A stretch of 64,000 nt of DNA, taken from assembly GCF_011745365.1 (NCBI RefSeq), contig NW_024468919.1:806001-870000 (forward strand), given 5' to 3'. The translations under genes and the position numbers were made by a program. The notes under the pieces were generated by a model, which was not told the origin of the DNA, did not search any database, and saw nothing but the letters and a program-made list of their open reading frames with translations. How positions within the stretch are numbered: position 1 is the stretch's first letter; the number at the start of each line of letters is the position of its first letter. Source of the DNA: Cryphonectria parasitica EP155. Taxonomy: Eukaryota; Ascomycota; Sordariomycetes; Diaporthales; Cryphonectriaceae. Below are positions 1-11,321 of this stretch, in pieces.

Positions 1-39
1 GCTCCGATGATCTCTTTCCTCTCTCTCTCCATTTCCCTC

Positions 40-63
40 CCTCTCTCTCTCTCTCTCTCTCTC
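40..63. repeat. (CT)n microsatellite
   Basis: About twelve uninterrupted CT units in a longer pyrimidine tract. Read directly from the sequence. Confidence 0.9.
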
Positions 64-378
64 CATCGCCCTATCCTTCCGCTGTTGTACAACAAGGCCT
101 GCTGCACGATACCATATGCACGAGACGAATCCTCCCTCCTGATCTTCCTCCTCTTCCTTGTGACTCCTCCGGTGGAGTTCGGACGGAACACGCAGGCAAA
201 AGCGGTGTGCCCGGGGTTTGTGTTCTAGACGACAACCGTCCGTCCGGTGACTTTTTTCTTGCATCCCTCCGACGGGGTATTGTTTGAAACTTGCATATCC
301 TCCTGTCGTACAACGCAGAGAAGATGGGCCTGGAACTAGAACGGACAGCACAGCGCAGCGCAGCGCAGCAAACCAGTT

Positions 379-379
379 G

Positions 380-426
<47 letters not shown>

Positions 427-465
427 CAACGGCGATAACAAACAACAACAACAACAACAACAACA
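379..465. repeat. (GAC)n / (AAC)n compound microsatellite
   Basis: About 14 GAC units are followed, after a short interruption, by about eight AAC units. In the three forward frames this would encode poly-Asp then poly-Gln, or poly-Thr then poly-Asn, but no surrounding gene supports coding. Confidence 0.9.
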
Positions 466-928
466 CACCAGCACCAGCACCATGCACACGCTGCAGCATG
501 TGTTCTCTGGTAACTATGCTGCACCTATGTGCGCGAGACCAAGGAAACCAAATTGCGGGCCCAAACCCCGCGTCTCTGTGAACAACGAGGCCGAGGGGAA
601 GGCGGCCTCTCGTACTCCCTCCTCTTCTTGCATGCAGCAGTGTTCCGTCGCCGTAAGAATGGGCCATCCATTTCCATCCGCGTGTCCAGCTGGCAAGCCA
701 CGAATTTCCATGTGATTCATACTCTTGCATGCATATTGGGGAGGAGCCTCAACTGGTCAGCTTCTCATTTGCACACACACATACCCACACACGAAGCCAC
801 ATATCCCACGTCGCTATCGTCGTTGTTGTTGTTGTTGTTCTCGCAGCATCTTCAGTGCGACCATGTCGAAAGGACGAGAATGATGTGATGCTGTGTACTT
901 TCTGTTGTGCCTCGTCTGCTCGGCTCCC

Positions 929-964
929 CTCTCGTCCTTCCTCTCGTCCTTCCTCTCGTCCTTG
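929..964. repeat. 12-bp tandem repeat, three copies
   Basis: The unit CTCGTCCTTCCT occurs three times in a row, the last copy incomplete. No coding context. Confidence 0.85.
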
Positions 965-2659
965 TCCTTCCCTCGTGTATGCAGGTCGTGTAAAGGAGGG
1001 GGGGGGGGGCAAAGAGACGCAGGAAAAAGCAAGTGAGACAAGACATGCGAGACGTGGCTTAATCCCGGACCATCCAGAGAGCTGAATGTAAAGTGGCCCA
1101 TTTCGTCTTGTCTGTGCCGTGCAAACCCCGTCCGTTCGCGCTCGACCTGGTTTTCCCCCCTCGACCCCCCCACCAACCCCAGGCACCTGGACTCGACGGG
1201 TGATACACACAGCAACATAACGTGGTGCAAAGAAAACAAACAACACATCATCTCTCGATACTTTGTTGATTACCTTACCCCTCTTATCCCACTCTTCGGA
1301 AAATGTAACAGCATTGTTCAGCATTGGATAATCACCCGGTTGCAGGAAGAATTCCAGACAGTAATGCATGTGAGAAGTTACAAACCTTGCATTGCAAGCA
1401 GAGAAGAGAGGGCGGTACGGCAGGCTGTTAGACAGAAGAAGAAGACACCAAAAAAAAAACCAACTTGAGACCACCGGTCCAATGCAAGCTGCACCTCGTT
1501 TTCTCACCCGGATTATCAATCAATGCATTCATTCATTCAATCAACCAATCAAGATCCAAAAGGCCGATCAACGTACGATGTGGCTTGTTCTCTTTTGTTG
1601 TCGGTGCTCTTCTATTCCCTGCAGCGCCATCTTGCGTTATGGTATGGCGGGCGGGTGGACTTCCTCCTCTTGCGGTCCTCTACCTGGACAGTACGTTGCA
1701 GTGCGGGCTGATCAAACACCTTGCTGCTGCATTGCATTGGGCTAGCAATTATCGAGACACGGACTGACGAATGGTCATTTCAGCATCACCGAAAGAAAAG
1801 GCAACCACCAAAAAAAAGAAAAAAAAAAAAAAAAAAAAAAGGGTAGCATCACTACTGTACGCCTCCTCGTCTTATGGTTGCTGTGGTGCTCCCCCACCTC
1901 AAACCGCCCGGAAGAAGCCGCCCAATTTTGAGACGGAGTGGACCGTCGGCCACCAACAAAACAAGCAAAGAATGTTGTGAGTGGCCTATGCGTGTTGGTG
2001 TCTGTGTAGTTGATATGTGTAAAGTTGTGTCGTGTAAGTGAGGGCGCGCGTGTGTGCCATGAGAACCTGTTTCCATGCCATCCTCCTCTCTTTTTTTCTT
2101 CTTCCTTCTTCTTCTTCTTTTCTTGAAGCCACAGACGTGTCATTTCCACTTTTCGAGGCTCATCGAATGATTTCTGCACAACCACCGCCCCCCCCCCCCG
2201 GCCGCCTTCCCCTTCCCGAAGATTGGAGATGCTCATGATGTGCGCATCTGCCCAATCCCATTCTCGCCCACCTTACACACATATACAAAGTCTCTTTCTC
2301 ACTGGGCAGGTGCTCCCACACACAAGTCAGCCGGGCTCGGGTTGGCGCAACACGCGCCTTGTGCTCGTTTGCTTCCCCCCTCCCTCTCTCTCCTCCTCTA
2401 ACATAATCCCCCACCTGTTGGGGTCGGTGCGGTCCGTGTATAAGACAAGACAGATCTGCCACGCAAGCGCCGTACCAGCTGGCCAGGGTTTGATCTCTCC
2501 CTTCACGCTCATTCTCTTTTCTCTCCTCTCTCCTTTCTTTCCTTGGGTCTTTTCCTTCCTGTTCTTCTCTAGGAAGCGTGTTTCCAGGCACGATTCTCAG
2601 GGCTTTCACCTCCTTCGTCTCTGTTCTATTCCATCGTTTCCTTGTTCCTTTCTTCTTCT

Positions 2660-2815
2660 TCTTCTTGTTGTTCTTTCCCATCTTGTTTCCTTTTTCCTTT
2701 TCTTCTCTCTCTGCACCGTTGCTTGTGTGTTGCTTTTTCCTCTTCCCCATCTTGTTTTTTCCTTTCTCCTTTCTTCTCTCTCTGCACCGTTGCTTGTGTG
2801 TTGCTTTTTCCTCTT
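2660..2815. repeat. ~71-bp tandem duplication in a pyrimidine tract
   Basis: Two copies of a segment of about 71 bp lie head to tail: the string TCTCTGCACCGTTGCTTG and its flanks recur 71 bp downstream (about 2707 and 2778), with a few mismatches before it. The whole tract is T/C-rich. Confidence 0.75.
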
Positions 2816-3433
2816 TGGCCCCACCATGTCCGTAGCTTCTCTCCTTCTTCGCCTCTCTCGGGGGGCTTTCCTCATGTCTTGCATGTTCCCGCCCTCTTCG
2901 CCGTTTTGATCATCCACCCCTGTTTTCCCTTTTCTTTTTCCTTCTTTTGTGTCCAAGTCATTTCTTCTTCCAGCACACCCTGGCAAGTATGTATCGCCTG
3001 TGGCGGCCCCGTACTGTACAAAGTCCTGTTCTGTACATTGTCTCTTTTGCTACTTTTCGTACCTGTTGTCTTATATATATTACATTGGTGAGATCACCAA
3101 GTCCAAGCCCCTCAGGTAGTGTCCCCCCCCCCCCTTTTCCCCCCTGGGTCTCTTTTATCTCTTGTCTCTCCGTCTCCCTCATCCTCTCTCTTAAATCATT
3201 TCCTCTGCTAATTTCCTCATAGAAAGTTTGACTCCCATTTACACGAGGGCAACGCAATCCAAGACCATCCTGAACCTCGACGCGGACGCGAGACAAGAGG
3301 AGCCAACACGAGCACAAGCACTAAGTTTAGCCAAGCTCTCTCCAACCAGAACCAGCACCAGCACCAGCGCCACCGCCACCACCAAGCTTTGACCACCCAA
3401 CGTGCCACTCTCCTCTGCCGACATCCAAATATC

Positions 3434-4395
3434 ATGCATCGACTGTCCACCATCCTCCACTCGGGGGAAACGAGGAAAAAGATCCGCAAGACCCCGCCTG
3501 CCGTCCATAACCACGATCATCATCACCACCAACAACACAGGCCCGAGGGCTGCCCTTGCCTGTGGACCCGATGGTCGTCATCCAAGGCGAAGGCGGCGGC
3601 GGTGACCTCTGACGGCCCCAACCGCTCCTTGGCACCCGTCCACCATGAAGAAGAGGAGCGGGGCCGGACCTTGCAGCGCGGCGGCAGCGACAGGAATCAA
3701 GACGGTCATCTCGGGAAGCAGCTCTCTGGCTTCTTCCGTGGCCTCACGTCTTGGGTTCTTTGGTGTGGTCCTACGTGCCACGGCAATGGCAAGCAGAGAG
3801 CATCGCCCGAGCAGGTAAACTATAAACATCATCATCATCATCAACGACAACAAGAACAACACGCACGCATACATATATATATATATATATATATTTAAAA
3901 GACAGATGCATTTTCTGACGCGTGAGCAATTTGCTATAGGTGCCGTGTCGTCGAGACAGCGAACCACCCCCGGGGAACTGGCTGCGCAACGGGAGCGGCA
4001 GCGCTGAGCGCACTCACACCAACAGCACCATCAACACCAGCACCCTGGCCACCACGACGACGAGGACGCCGCCGGCACACCACCCAGTGCCCCGTCGAAT
4101 GGGTAAGATGCAGTGCCTCAAGAATGCGAACAAGATCTTGCGAACTCCAGAGGGCGTGTACGTCAATGGCGAGCTGGTGGTCCACCCAACGACTTCGGTA
4201 GGAGGCCCATCGCGAAACGGCTTGTTCAGGACTCATGAGCGTCCATTGAGCTGGAACGCCGTGAAAATAAGGTCCAAAGGGTACAAACGGAATGGGGCGG
4301 TGGAGCGGTGCTGCTGGGGGGGTGCCCTTACCCTCGGGGTCTCGCCTTTTCGACCACGCCTCGTTTTTCTGCAGGAGGTATGGGGACCTAGCTAA
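3434..4395 (+). CDS. Possible spliced hypothetical protein (weak)
   Basis: A frame opening at ATG 3434 runs to 3814, meets a plausible donor (CAG|GTAAAC), and continues in phase from an acceptor at 3939 (CTATAG) to TAA at 4395. The joined protein would be about 278 residues. It is rich in His, Arg, Thr and Pro with short His runs and shows no family I know. The intron (3815-3939) contains a (TA)n run. Other frames across the same bases are also open for long stretches, so the support is only splice phase and length. It may be a non-coding, compositionally biased region. Confidence 0.2.
3872..3895. repeat. (TA)n microsatellite
   Basis: About eleven TA units inside the putative intron of the weak ORF at 3.4-4.4 kb. 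Confidence 0.9.
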
Positions 4396-4418
4396 TGAGA
4401 GAGGGTTTCGAACTAGGG

Positions 4419-4451
<33 letters not shown>
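4419..4451. repeat. Poly-A run of 33
   Basis: Thirty-three consecutive A residues followed by CAG. Length may be affected by sequencing or assembly. Confidence 0.9.
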
Positions 4452-4452
<1 letters not shown>

Positions 4453-5870
4453 AGAATGTGTTGCATTATCACGATATCTCTGCGGTATTATCTATGGAGC
4501 AAGCAACAGCCAAGTCTCGAACCGCCCATCCAAGGGCCAGAGCCGGTGATAGTGGCGATGATAGGTAGCAGGTTATTTCTGTGCACCAGCAGCAAAGATA
4601 CCCACGCTTTCCAACGAATGATGAACGAGCGAGTGAAATCTTGGCAAAACCGTGACGAGACACTGATGCTGCTTTGAAAAGAAAAAAAAAAGGAAGAAGT
4701 AAAAGATGTGATACGAGTCTTGGCCACGACGATGATAATGTGCATCAAGATGAGATGAGATAGACGAGAGAAGAAAGAAAGAAAGGAGACAACGGGGGGC
4801 GGGGGGTCTGGTTGACCATCACCACAGACCGACCTTTACTAGCCACAATACCTTTACTTTGACGGAGGGGTTTCTCGTTTCCCTCTCAAACCGTTTTTCT
4901 GTCATTGGCGCAACCTGACCCTTGTCAGCCATCTCGGGTGCGACCTTGAATTGCTTTCCCCCCGGTCGCCCACCAGCATTTTAATAACGATCCCACAGGC
5001 CAAGTATAGCATGGTAGCTACCAGTGTAGTATTATACTTAATTCCCGGCTGGGACAGAAAGCAACCAGACAACACTTGACTGCATTGCATGTTCAGTACC
5101 ATAGAATGTGTGTGCTACGTAAGTAGGATTAAGTTGCGGAGGGCCCTGCGCCTTATGCTACTGCGTTTTTTGTACCATAGTACGTGGGACCAATCAAGCT
5201 TCCATTTCCAGAACAAAAAAACCCCAACAACCACAACCCAGGGCAGGAAAGACCGTAGCACCCATCGGTCCCGATTTACCCGGTGGCCCACCCACCCTCA
5301 TTGGTTGGGGCATTGGGCGGAATCGGAGGGTGGAAGGGGGAATAAGACAAAGCGCCGAAGAAGGAGAAGAAAGGGAAGAATGAAGAGAGAGAGAGAGCGT
5401 GCGCAGTAATGCTCGGGAATAACGTGGGGACAGGACTTGTAAGGTCTCGTGAGTGTTGTCTGCAAACAAAGTGACGGAGCAGAAACAGTGCCTGGGCGCC
5501 TGGGGACCCCGTAAAAGGACCCGCCCCTCGTCTCCCCCCCCTCCCCCTCGACATCGAACAAGGTTGTGCATGAAAATCGCTCAAGTCACTTTGTACCTGG
5601 TCCTCCCTAGCGGGCGGGTAGGCGGTTAGCGACACGGCTGCTACACAGCATGTGCTCGCTCACCTGACGAGGCTGACTGAAAAAAAAGAGACCGAGACGA
5701 GTGCGTACGTGGTACAGTGCTCATTCTTTCTTTGTGTTACCATGGGCCATGAGGCTGGAGGGTACTGTTTGGGAAGTTTCACCTTTTCGTCTCTCCAAAC
5801 CTTCCTCTTTTTCCTGCACAATAGTGTCACTTGTAGGCGTTGCGACCAGGTTTAATCGAGACGGCGGGCG

Positions 5871-5912
5871 GATGGACGAATGGATGGATGGATGGATGGA
5901 TGGATGGATGTG
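5871..5912. repeat. (GGAT)n microsatellite
   Basis: About eight GGAT units, with an imperfect copy at the left edge. Confidence 0.9.
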
Positions 5913-8042
5913 CTCTATGCAGGACCCGGTGCGTACTATGTAACCGCCCCAAGCCAAACCCCAGGACAAAAAGGTCACTGCAGATACACGTGTACGCGCC
6001 CCAAGCTCTTGGGGGGAAAAAGGAAAGGAAGACCCAGACAGGACAGCCTCACTCGCAGAGCGCAGGTCCACGTATATCCTGGCCGCACCAGGCCCTGAAC
6101 TGCATAGGTTATGATCTTCTCCGTCTGCGACAACAACGCTGTTCCAGCTGGCATGTGGTTTATGGGCTGTGGGATCCGTCTACTCCATGCGCGCGCGCGC
6201 CAAAGCTCGGCTCAGCTCTTTTCTCGCCAACCAGCTCAGCTTGCTACTATGCATCAGTCTTTCTTTTCAATCTAGCAGACAGACACTGTGCTTGGAGCAA
6301 CATGTGAAGGCACATATGATTGCACTATGTAGATAGTTGAATGATCAATCTCGCTTTGTTTATTGTCATGTCAGGGCGTCAAGTCTTGATCAAGTCTCCC
6401 TTCACCAAGAAACCATTCGACATCCCCTATACTACAGATGTCGCTTTGTATACAAATTTGGCAGCAGGGATACTTTGATATGAAAATAGGGTGTTCTACT
6501 CGCATGCAGACAGGGTTTCCCTGGGCCTCACAGAAGTAACTCCCCCTGTGTGATGAGGTTGTTGGCTTCCAATTGACAGTGACAAGTCAATGCCTGACGA
6601 AGATGGGTCAATTGACAGGAGACATGCGCAGACAGTGCTCGCTGTAGATTGTAGGGCAGTGCTAGGTTGAACTGGAATTCAAGATGCTCTCCCCCCTCTC
6701 CTCTCCTCCAATGATTGGTCTCTTGAGGCCATGTATCTTGGTACCTTCTCCCCCAAGCACTAACCAGCACCACCCACCCCCTCCCTCGGTCGTAGCAGCA
6801 GCACCCTAAACCTTGAACGTGCACCATCGCATGCAGCTTGGGGTCAAGTCAGATCGGTTCGCGCTCCTGCACCTCGTCTAAGTTCCGTTGTCCTCCTTCC
6901 TCGAATTGATATTGAGAACATCCTGTCTTGCCTTTTTCTGCTGGCCTTCTCAGTTTCATCCATCATCTTTTGAATTCCCTTCTTTCCTGTAGTTGCCATT
7001 CATCAGGACAGTCTTCTTTGTTCTATTCTTGTCTCTGAGGGCCTTCTTCTCTCCCCCAATAAGTACATCATCCTCATATCCTTTCGCATACCACACAAGA
7101 GCACACACACGCACGCACGCACCAACCCACCATCCATCCTTGGCGCACAAGTTTCAGCTGCAATACCCTCGAGACATCCAAGACCACCAGTGGACGGACG
7201 GACCTGCTTGTCACAATATACTGCTACGACAGATCTCGTGCACCACGAACCCTCCCAGCCTTGGCAGCCAAGCACCAAATTTCTCAGCGTGCCACCCTCA
7301 AGAAGGTCAAGGTAAGCCAAAGGCCCTCTCACCTCATATATAAGACCTGCAGTCAATTGGAAATTCCCCTGCTGCACGCCCCCCTTCCCCCTTTCAATCC
7401 TGCAAACAGCACCTCTGTGTCGATTGATCGAGGCGTCTTCCAAGCCTGACAAATACATTCAACCTTTTCTCTTTGCATTTATCATCATCATCGCCACCAA
7501 GCACCATCACAGCAATCAGCAAATCGGCAGCTTCTCTCACGTTGCCTCCGTTCGCAGACGCATACGACGGGGGGTTGCGCGCCATCGGAAACCCTTTTTT
7601 GACCTTTTTTTTTTCTTTCCGACCAGACCAGACCCCCTGAGCCCCACGTCTTGCACCCCTCCCTCCTCTCCCAAGGTACGTACCGAGCTACAACCCCCCG
7701 CCCAGGGTTGGAGGGTGGTGTTTTTACGTGCTTGTACTCCCCGTGCGTTTTGGAAAGTGGTTTGCCAGCAAGGCACGATACTACCTGACGTACCCACGGT
7801 ACATTTATCTAACCATTGCCGTTTGCCATCAACCAGACCGGACTTGCGATTTCCATTCGAGTCGAGTTATTCAACTTCACCTTTTGGTCACCTCCAGTCA
7901 ACAGCGCCTGCTGCACCTTTTCTGAGTCCTTACCAGACAGGCTGCATCCGCGGGTGAAGGGAAAAAAGAAAGAAAAAAAAAGAAAACGGACAACTCGGAA
8001 TCCCCGACCGAGAAGAAACCGTCAAGAAAGAACCTTAACCGA

Positions 8043-8068
8043 TCTCTCTCTCTCTCTCTCTCTCTCTT
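8043..8068. repeat. (CT)n microsatellite in the kinase leader
   Basis: About twelve CT units some 530 bp upstream of the kinase start codon, in what is probably promoter or 5' UTR. Confidence 0.85.
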
Positions 8069-8599
8069 TGCCCTCCTTGGCTGGCCCCGGTCCGATTTCC
8101 TCACCTGCCTAGCCGCCTCATTCTTGATCCTTCCTTGGACTTGACGTCTTAGTGCCCGCCCTCAGACTACGGTAGTGCCACCCACGTTAAGAAAGAGAGA
8201 GCGAGAGATCGAGAGGGGGGGGAAAAGGAAAATCCACCAAAGCACAATAGGCAAGGAGGGGCACGCAAAGAAAGCAAACGCTCTCAACCTTTTTCAAGAG
8301 AGAAAAAGCGCGAGAGCGAGCAAGATAGAGGAGAGAAGCAGGAGGAGGATAACGGGCCGTTTCCTCATTTTCTTGATTTTTTAAACCGGACCGCATCCCA
8401 CCACCACCACGCCTCTTGCTCTCCCCCCGGAAAGTCAGACAGACGACGCCAGACTCTTGACTTCCGAAAGGGCCTACCCAGTCTCGGAAGGCTGACCTGA
8501 CCCGATCCTTTTATTTTTCTTTCCCCATTCCATCGAGTCCTTCCTTGTTTCTGACCCATTCACACTACCACTGTGTGTCTGTGTGTGTGGCTGCCGACC

Positions 8600-11321
8600 A
8601 TGGCCGCCGTGTCAGCACCACCAGAAGCTGCTGCTCCCTCTGCACCTATTCCTTCCGCTACCGCCACAGTCTCTCACCCTCAACCACCACCACCACCACC
8701 ACCACCTGCTTCCAGCAACATCGCCTCATCAGGCATACCTGCAAGCCAAGGTAAGTATTTCTGTAAACTTCTAAAACCTTAATCCTTCCTACTTTTCCCT
8801 TCATTCCTTGACCCATTCTTCTTTTATCTTTTTGCCTTTGATTTGAAAGCAGAAAAACAAAAAGGAAATAAACAAAAGAAAAGAAACCCCTCAAATTCAC
8901 CAGATTGCCATGTATAATTCATTCCTACTGCAATACACAATGCAAGTACATTTGGATGTGATGTGATGACTTACCTCGTTTGTCTTTCTCTCTTTCTCAG
9001 GTTCCCTTCCCACCAAGACCAAGACCAACACCACCGACGCCCACAGTTTCTCGTCGTCTCCTCCACAGCATCCCATCGAGCTCCCTGGTTCTATTCCTGA
9101 GGAGAGCGATGAGGAGTCCGAGATTGTCTCTCATAACGAGCCAGTCACGCCTGTTAGTGGCAGGCAGTCCTCCGAGTTCCCGGCCATTCAGAACCGCGAC
9201 CACGACAGCAACAATCTCGTGTCTCCCTTTCCCTCGATCCCATCCGAGACCCCCAAGGCGGCCAACAACAACACCAACGCCCTTGCGCTGCGCCAGTCCC
9301 CCTTTGCCAACCACACCTTCGAGTTCCCTCCTGCCGCCGAGCCCACCGACGAGGAGCCTCAGCCCCAGGAGTCTCTAAAGCAGCCCCCGTTATCATCGCG
9401 TCGCCAGAGCACCTCGCCTTCTGTCATCTCTCCTCCGACCACTGCCCGGACCTCGACAGACGAGCAGCAGGAGTCCACTACCACTACCACCGCTACCAGA
9501 ACCACCTCAGCCACAGCCAACCAGGACCGCCGGCGTAGCACGCGCGGCTCTACCTCGGCGGGCTTCAAGCGCACCATGTCGAACCTTTTCTCCAGTAGCC
9601 GCAAGCCTGGCTCCATAGATGGTCAGCAGCAGCAGCAACAGCAGCAACAACAGCAGCAGCAGCAACAACAACAACAACAACAGCAAGACCAGCAGCAGAA
9701 CGTCATGGTGGTTGCCACGCAGCAAAATAACGGCCCAGAAGCACCTCGGCGGTGGTCCATGGCCCGTTCGTCCGGCGCCACCCCGCTGTCCACCTTGCCG
9801 CCGTCCCCCACCTCGCCGACCGATCAGGACAGCAAAAGCTTCCTGGCCGCCCCCGACGCCAAGGAAGACGGCGGTTTGTCCAAGAAGAATCGTTCTTCCA
9901 CGGGCCTGTCCCTGCGCAACCGTGTCAACTTCTCCCTGGGCAGTGGCCGCGGCTTCAGCAGCAGCAAGACGGGTGCTGGGCGCCGGCGCGCCTCCAGCTT
10001 CGACGGCAAGCGGCCTGACCTGAAACAAAAGGACGAGGCGCCCGGCCACCCCTTGCATGCACGCCAGGTCTTCTATGCTGTCGCCGAGGCTGGTGTCGGC
10101 GTCAAGGCGCGACGGCTGAGCCTGAGCCTGCCTGATGACATCCTCATTGATGTGGGCGAACTGACCAAGGAGTTTGAGTACCAGCACAAGTTCTTTGGCC
10201 GCCACCGCGACAGTCTTGGGAAGGGCGCCACGGCGCAGGTCAAGATCATGGCGCGCAAGGGTTTCCCCGGCGAGCTGTACGCCGTCAAGGAGTTCCGCGG
10301 CAAGACGTCGTCCGAGACCAAGGAGGAGTACGAGAAGAAGGTCAAGTCCGAGTACAGCATCGCCAAGAGCCTGCACCACCCTAATATCATCGAGACGGTG
10401 CGCCTGTGCATCGACCACGGCCGCTGGAACCACGTGATGGAGTACTGCTCCGAGGGCGACCTGTTTGCCCTGGTCAAGAAGCGCTACCTCACCAAGCCCG
10501 AGCGCATGGCCGACCGCCTGTGCCTGTTCAAGCAGCTGGTCCAGGGGCTCAACTACCTGCACGCCAACGGCATCGCCCACCGCGACATCAAGCTCGAGAA
10601 CCTGCTGCTCACCAGGGACAGCAAGCTCAAGATTACAGATTTTGGCGTCTCCGAGGTCTTTTCTGGCATACACCCCGGCGCTAGGGAGTCGGGTGGGGAG
10701 TGTGGCAGACAGATGGGCGAGATTCGTCTGTGTAACCCGGGCGTCTGTGGCAGCGAGCCCTACATTGCCCCCGAGGTCCTGGCCAAGGACAGGAAGTACG
10801 ACCCCCGCGCCCTCGACGTCTGGGGTGCTGGTATTGTCCTGCTCGTCCTCATCTGCGGCTCCACCCTCTGGGAGAAGGCCAAGGTTGACGCCCCCAACTC
10901 GGAGCACTACACGGCCCTGGTCAAGTCGTTTGACAAGTGGAACGCCAAGGACCGCAGCGGCGACAACGATGAGGCGCAGCAGCAGAGCCCGCCCATCATC
11001 ACCGAGTCTGACTACCCGGCCTATTTCATCTTCGACAACTTTGTCAACCCGCCCGCCTTGCGCCGCATCATGCTGATGATGCTCAACCCCAACCCGGACG
11101 GCCGCGCCACCATCACCCAAATCCTCAACCACCGCTGGGTCAAGAACATCGAGTGCTGCCAGCTCGAGAGCTACGACGACCCCGCCCTGGTCATCGATGC
11201 CACCAAGAGCGCCACCCTGAACGCCAAGGGCAACAAGAAGATCTTTTGCCATAATCATCTTCCCCCACAGGCGCACAACACTCACTCCCTGGGAAAGATG
11301 CCCGGCCAGTCCGGTTATTAA
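8600..11321 (+). CDS. SAT4/HAL4-HRK1 family serine/threonine protein kinase
   Basis: Two exons, 8600-8750 and 9001-11321, encode about 823 residues; the intron has GTAAGT and TTTCTCAG ends and the phase is kept. The N-terminal 430 residues are disordered, with poly-Pro, Ser/Thr-rich stretches and 21 Gln at 259-279. The kinase domain covers about residues 445-700. It has the glycine loop GKGATAQV from G457, catalytic Lys480 (YAVKEF), HRDIKLEN with Asp579, DFG with Asp597, a long Gly-rich activation segment and EPYIAPE. This pattern and the RLCIDHGRWNHVMEYC block are typical of yeast Hal4/Sat4 and Hrk1. Those kinases control K+ uptake through Trk1/2 (Hal4/Sat4) and the plasma-membrane H+-ATPase (Hrk1). 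Family assignment is firm; which yeast paralogue it matches is not decidable here. Confidence 0.93.
9624..9686 (+). repeat. Poly-Gln tract (mixed CAG/CAA)
   Basis: Twenty-one consecutive Gln codons, CAG and CAA intermixed, at residues 259-279 of the kinase, followed by Asp and three more Gln. The mixed codons suggest selection or stability at protein level rather than a fresh slippage run. Confidence 0.9.

Larger units (their letters stand above)
1..3433. other. Gene-free, microsatellite-rich stretch
   Basis: No convincing gene is seen. The stretch is dominated by simple sequence: CT, GAC/AAC and GTT repeats, pyrimidine-rich tracts, and runs of G, C and A. The open frames here translate to poly-Asp, poly-Thr, poly-Val or Ser/Phe low-complexity protein, start mostly at non-ATG codons and show no domain, so I treat them as chance. 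It may be far-upstream sequence of whatever lies to the left. Confidence 0.6.
4396..8599. other. Long gene-free region upstream of the kinase
   Basis: No credible ORF or RNA gene is seen in these 4.2 kb. It holds an uninterrupted 33-A run, a GGAT repeat, a CT repeat and polypurine/polypyrimidine blocks. The last kilobase before ATG 8600 is rich in pyrimidine and short A tracts and probably contains the promoter and 5' UTR of the SAT4/HAL4-like kinase. Confidence 0.5.

Noticed and set aside
284..715. ORF with 16 Asp and seven Gln in runs
   Set aside because: Opens at TTG, made of microsatellite translation, no domain or splice context.
9507..11285. Long minus-strand ORF (592 codons) opposite the kinase
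   Set aside because: It is the antisense of a GC-rich coding exon; it translates the Gln tract as a Leu run and has no domain, while the plus strand has all kinase motifs.
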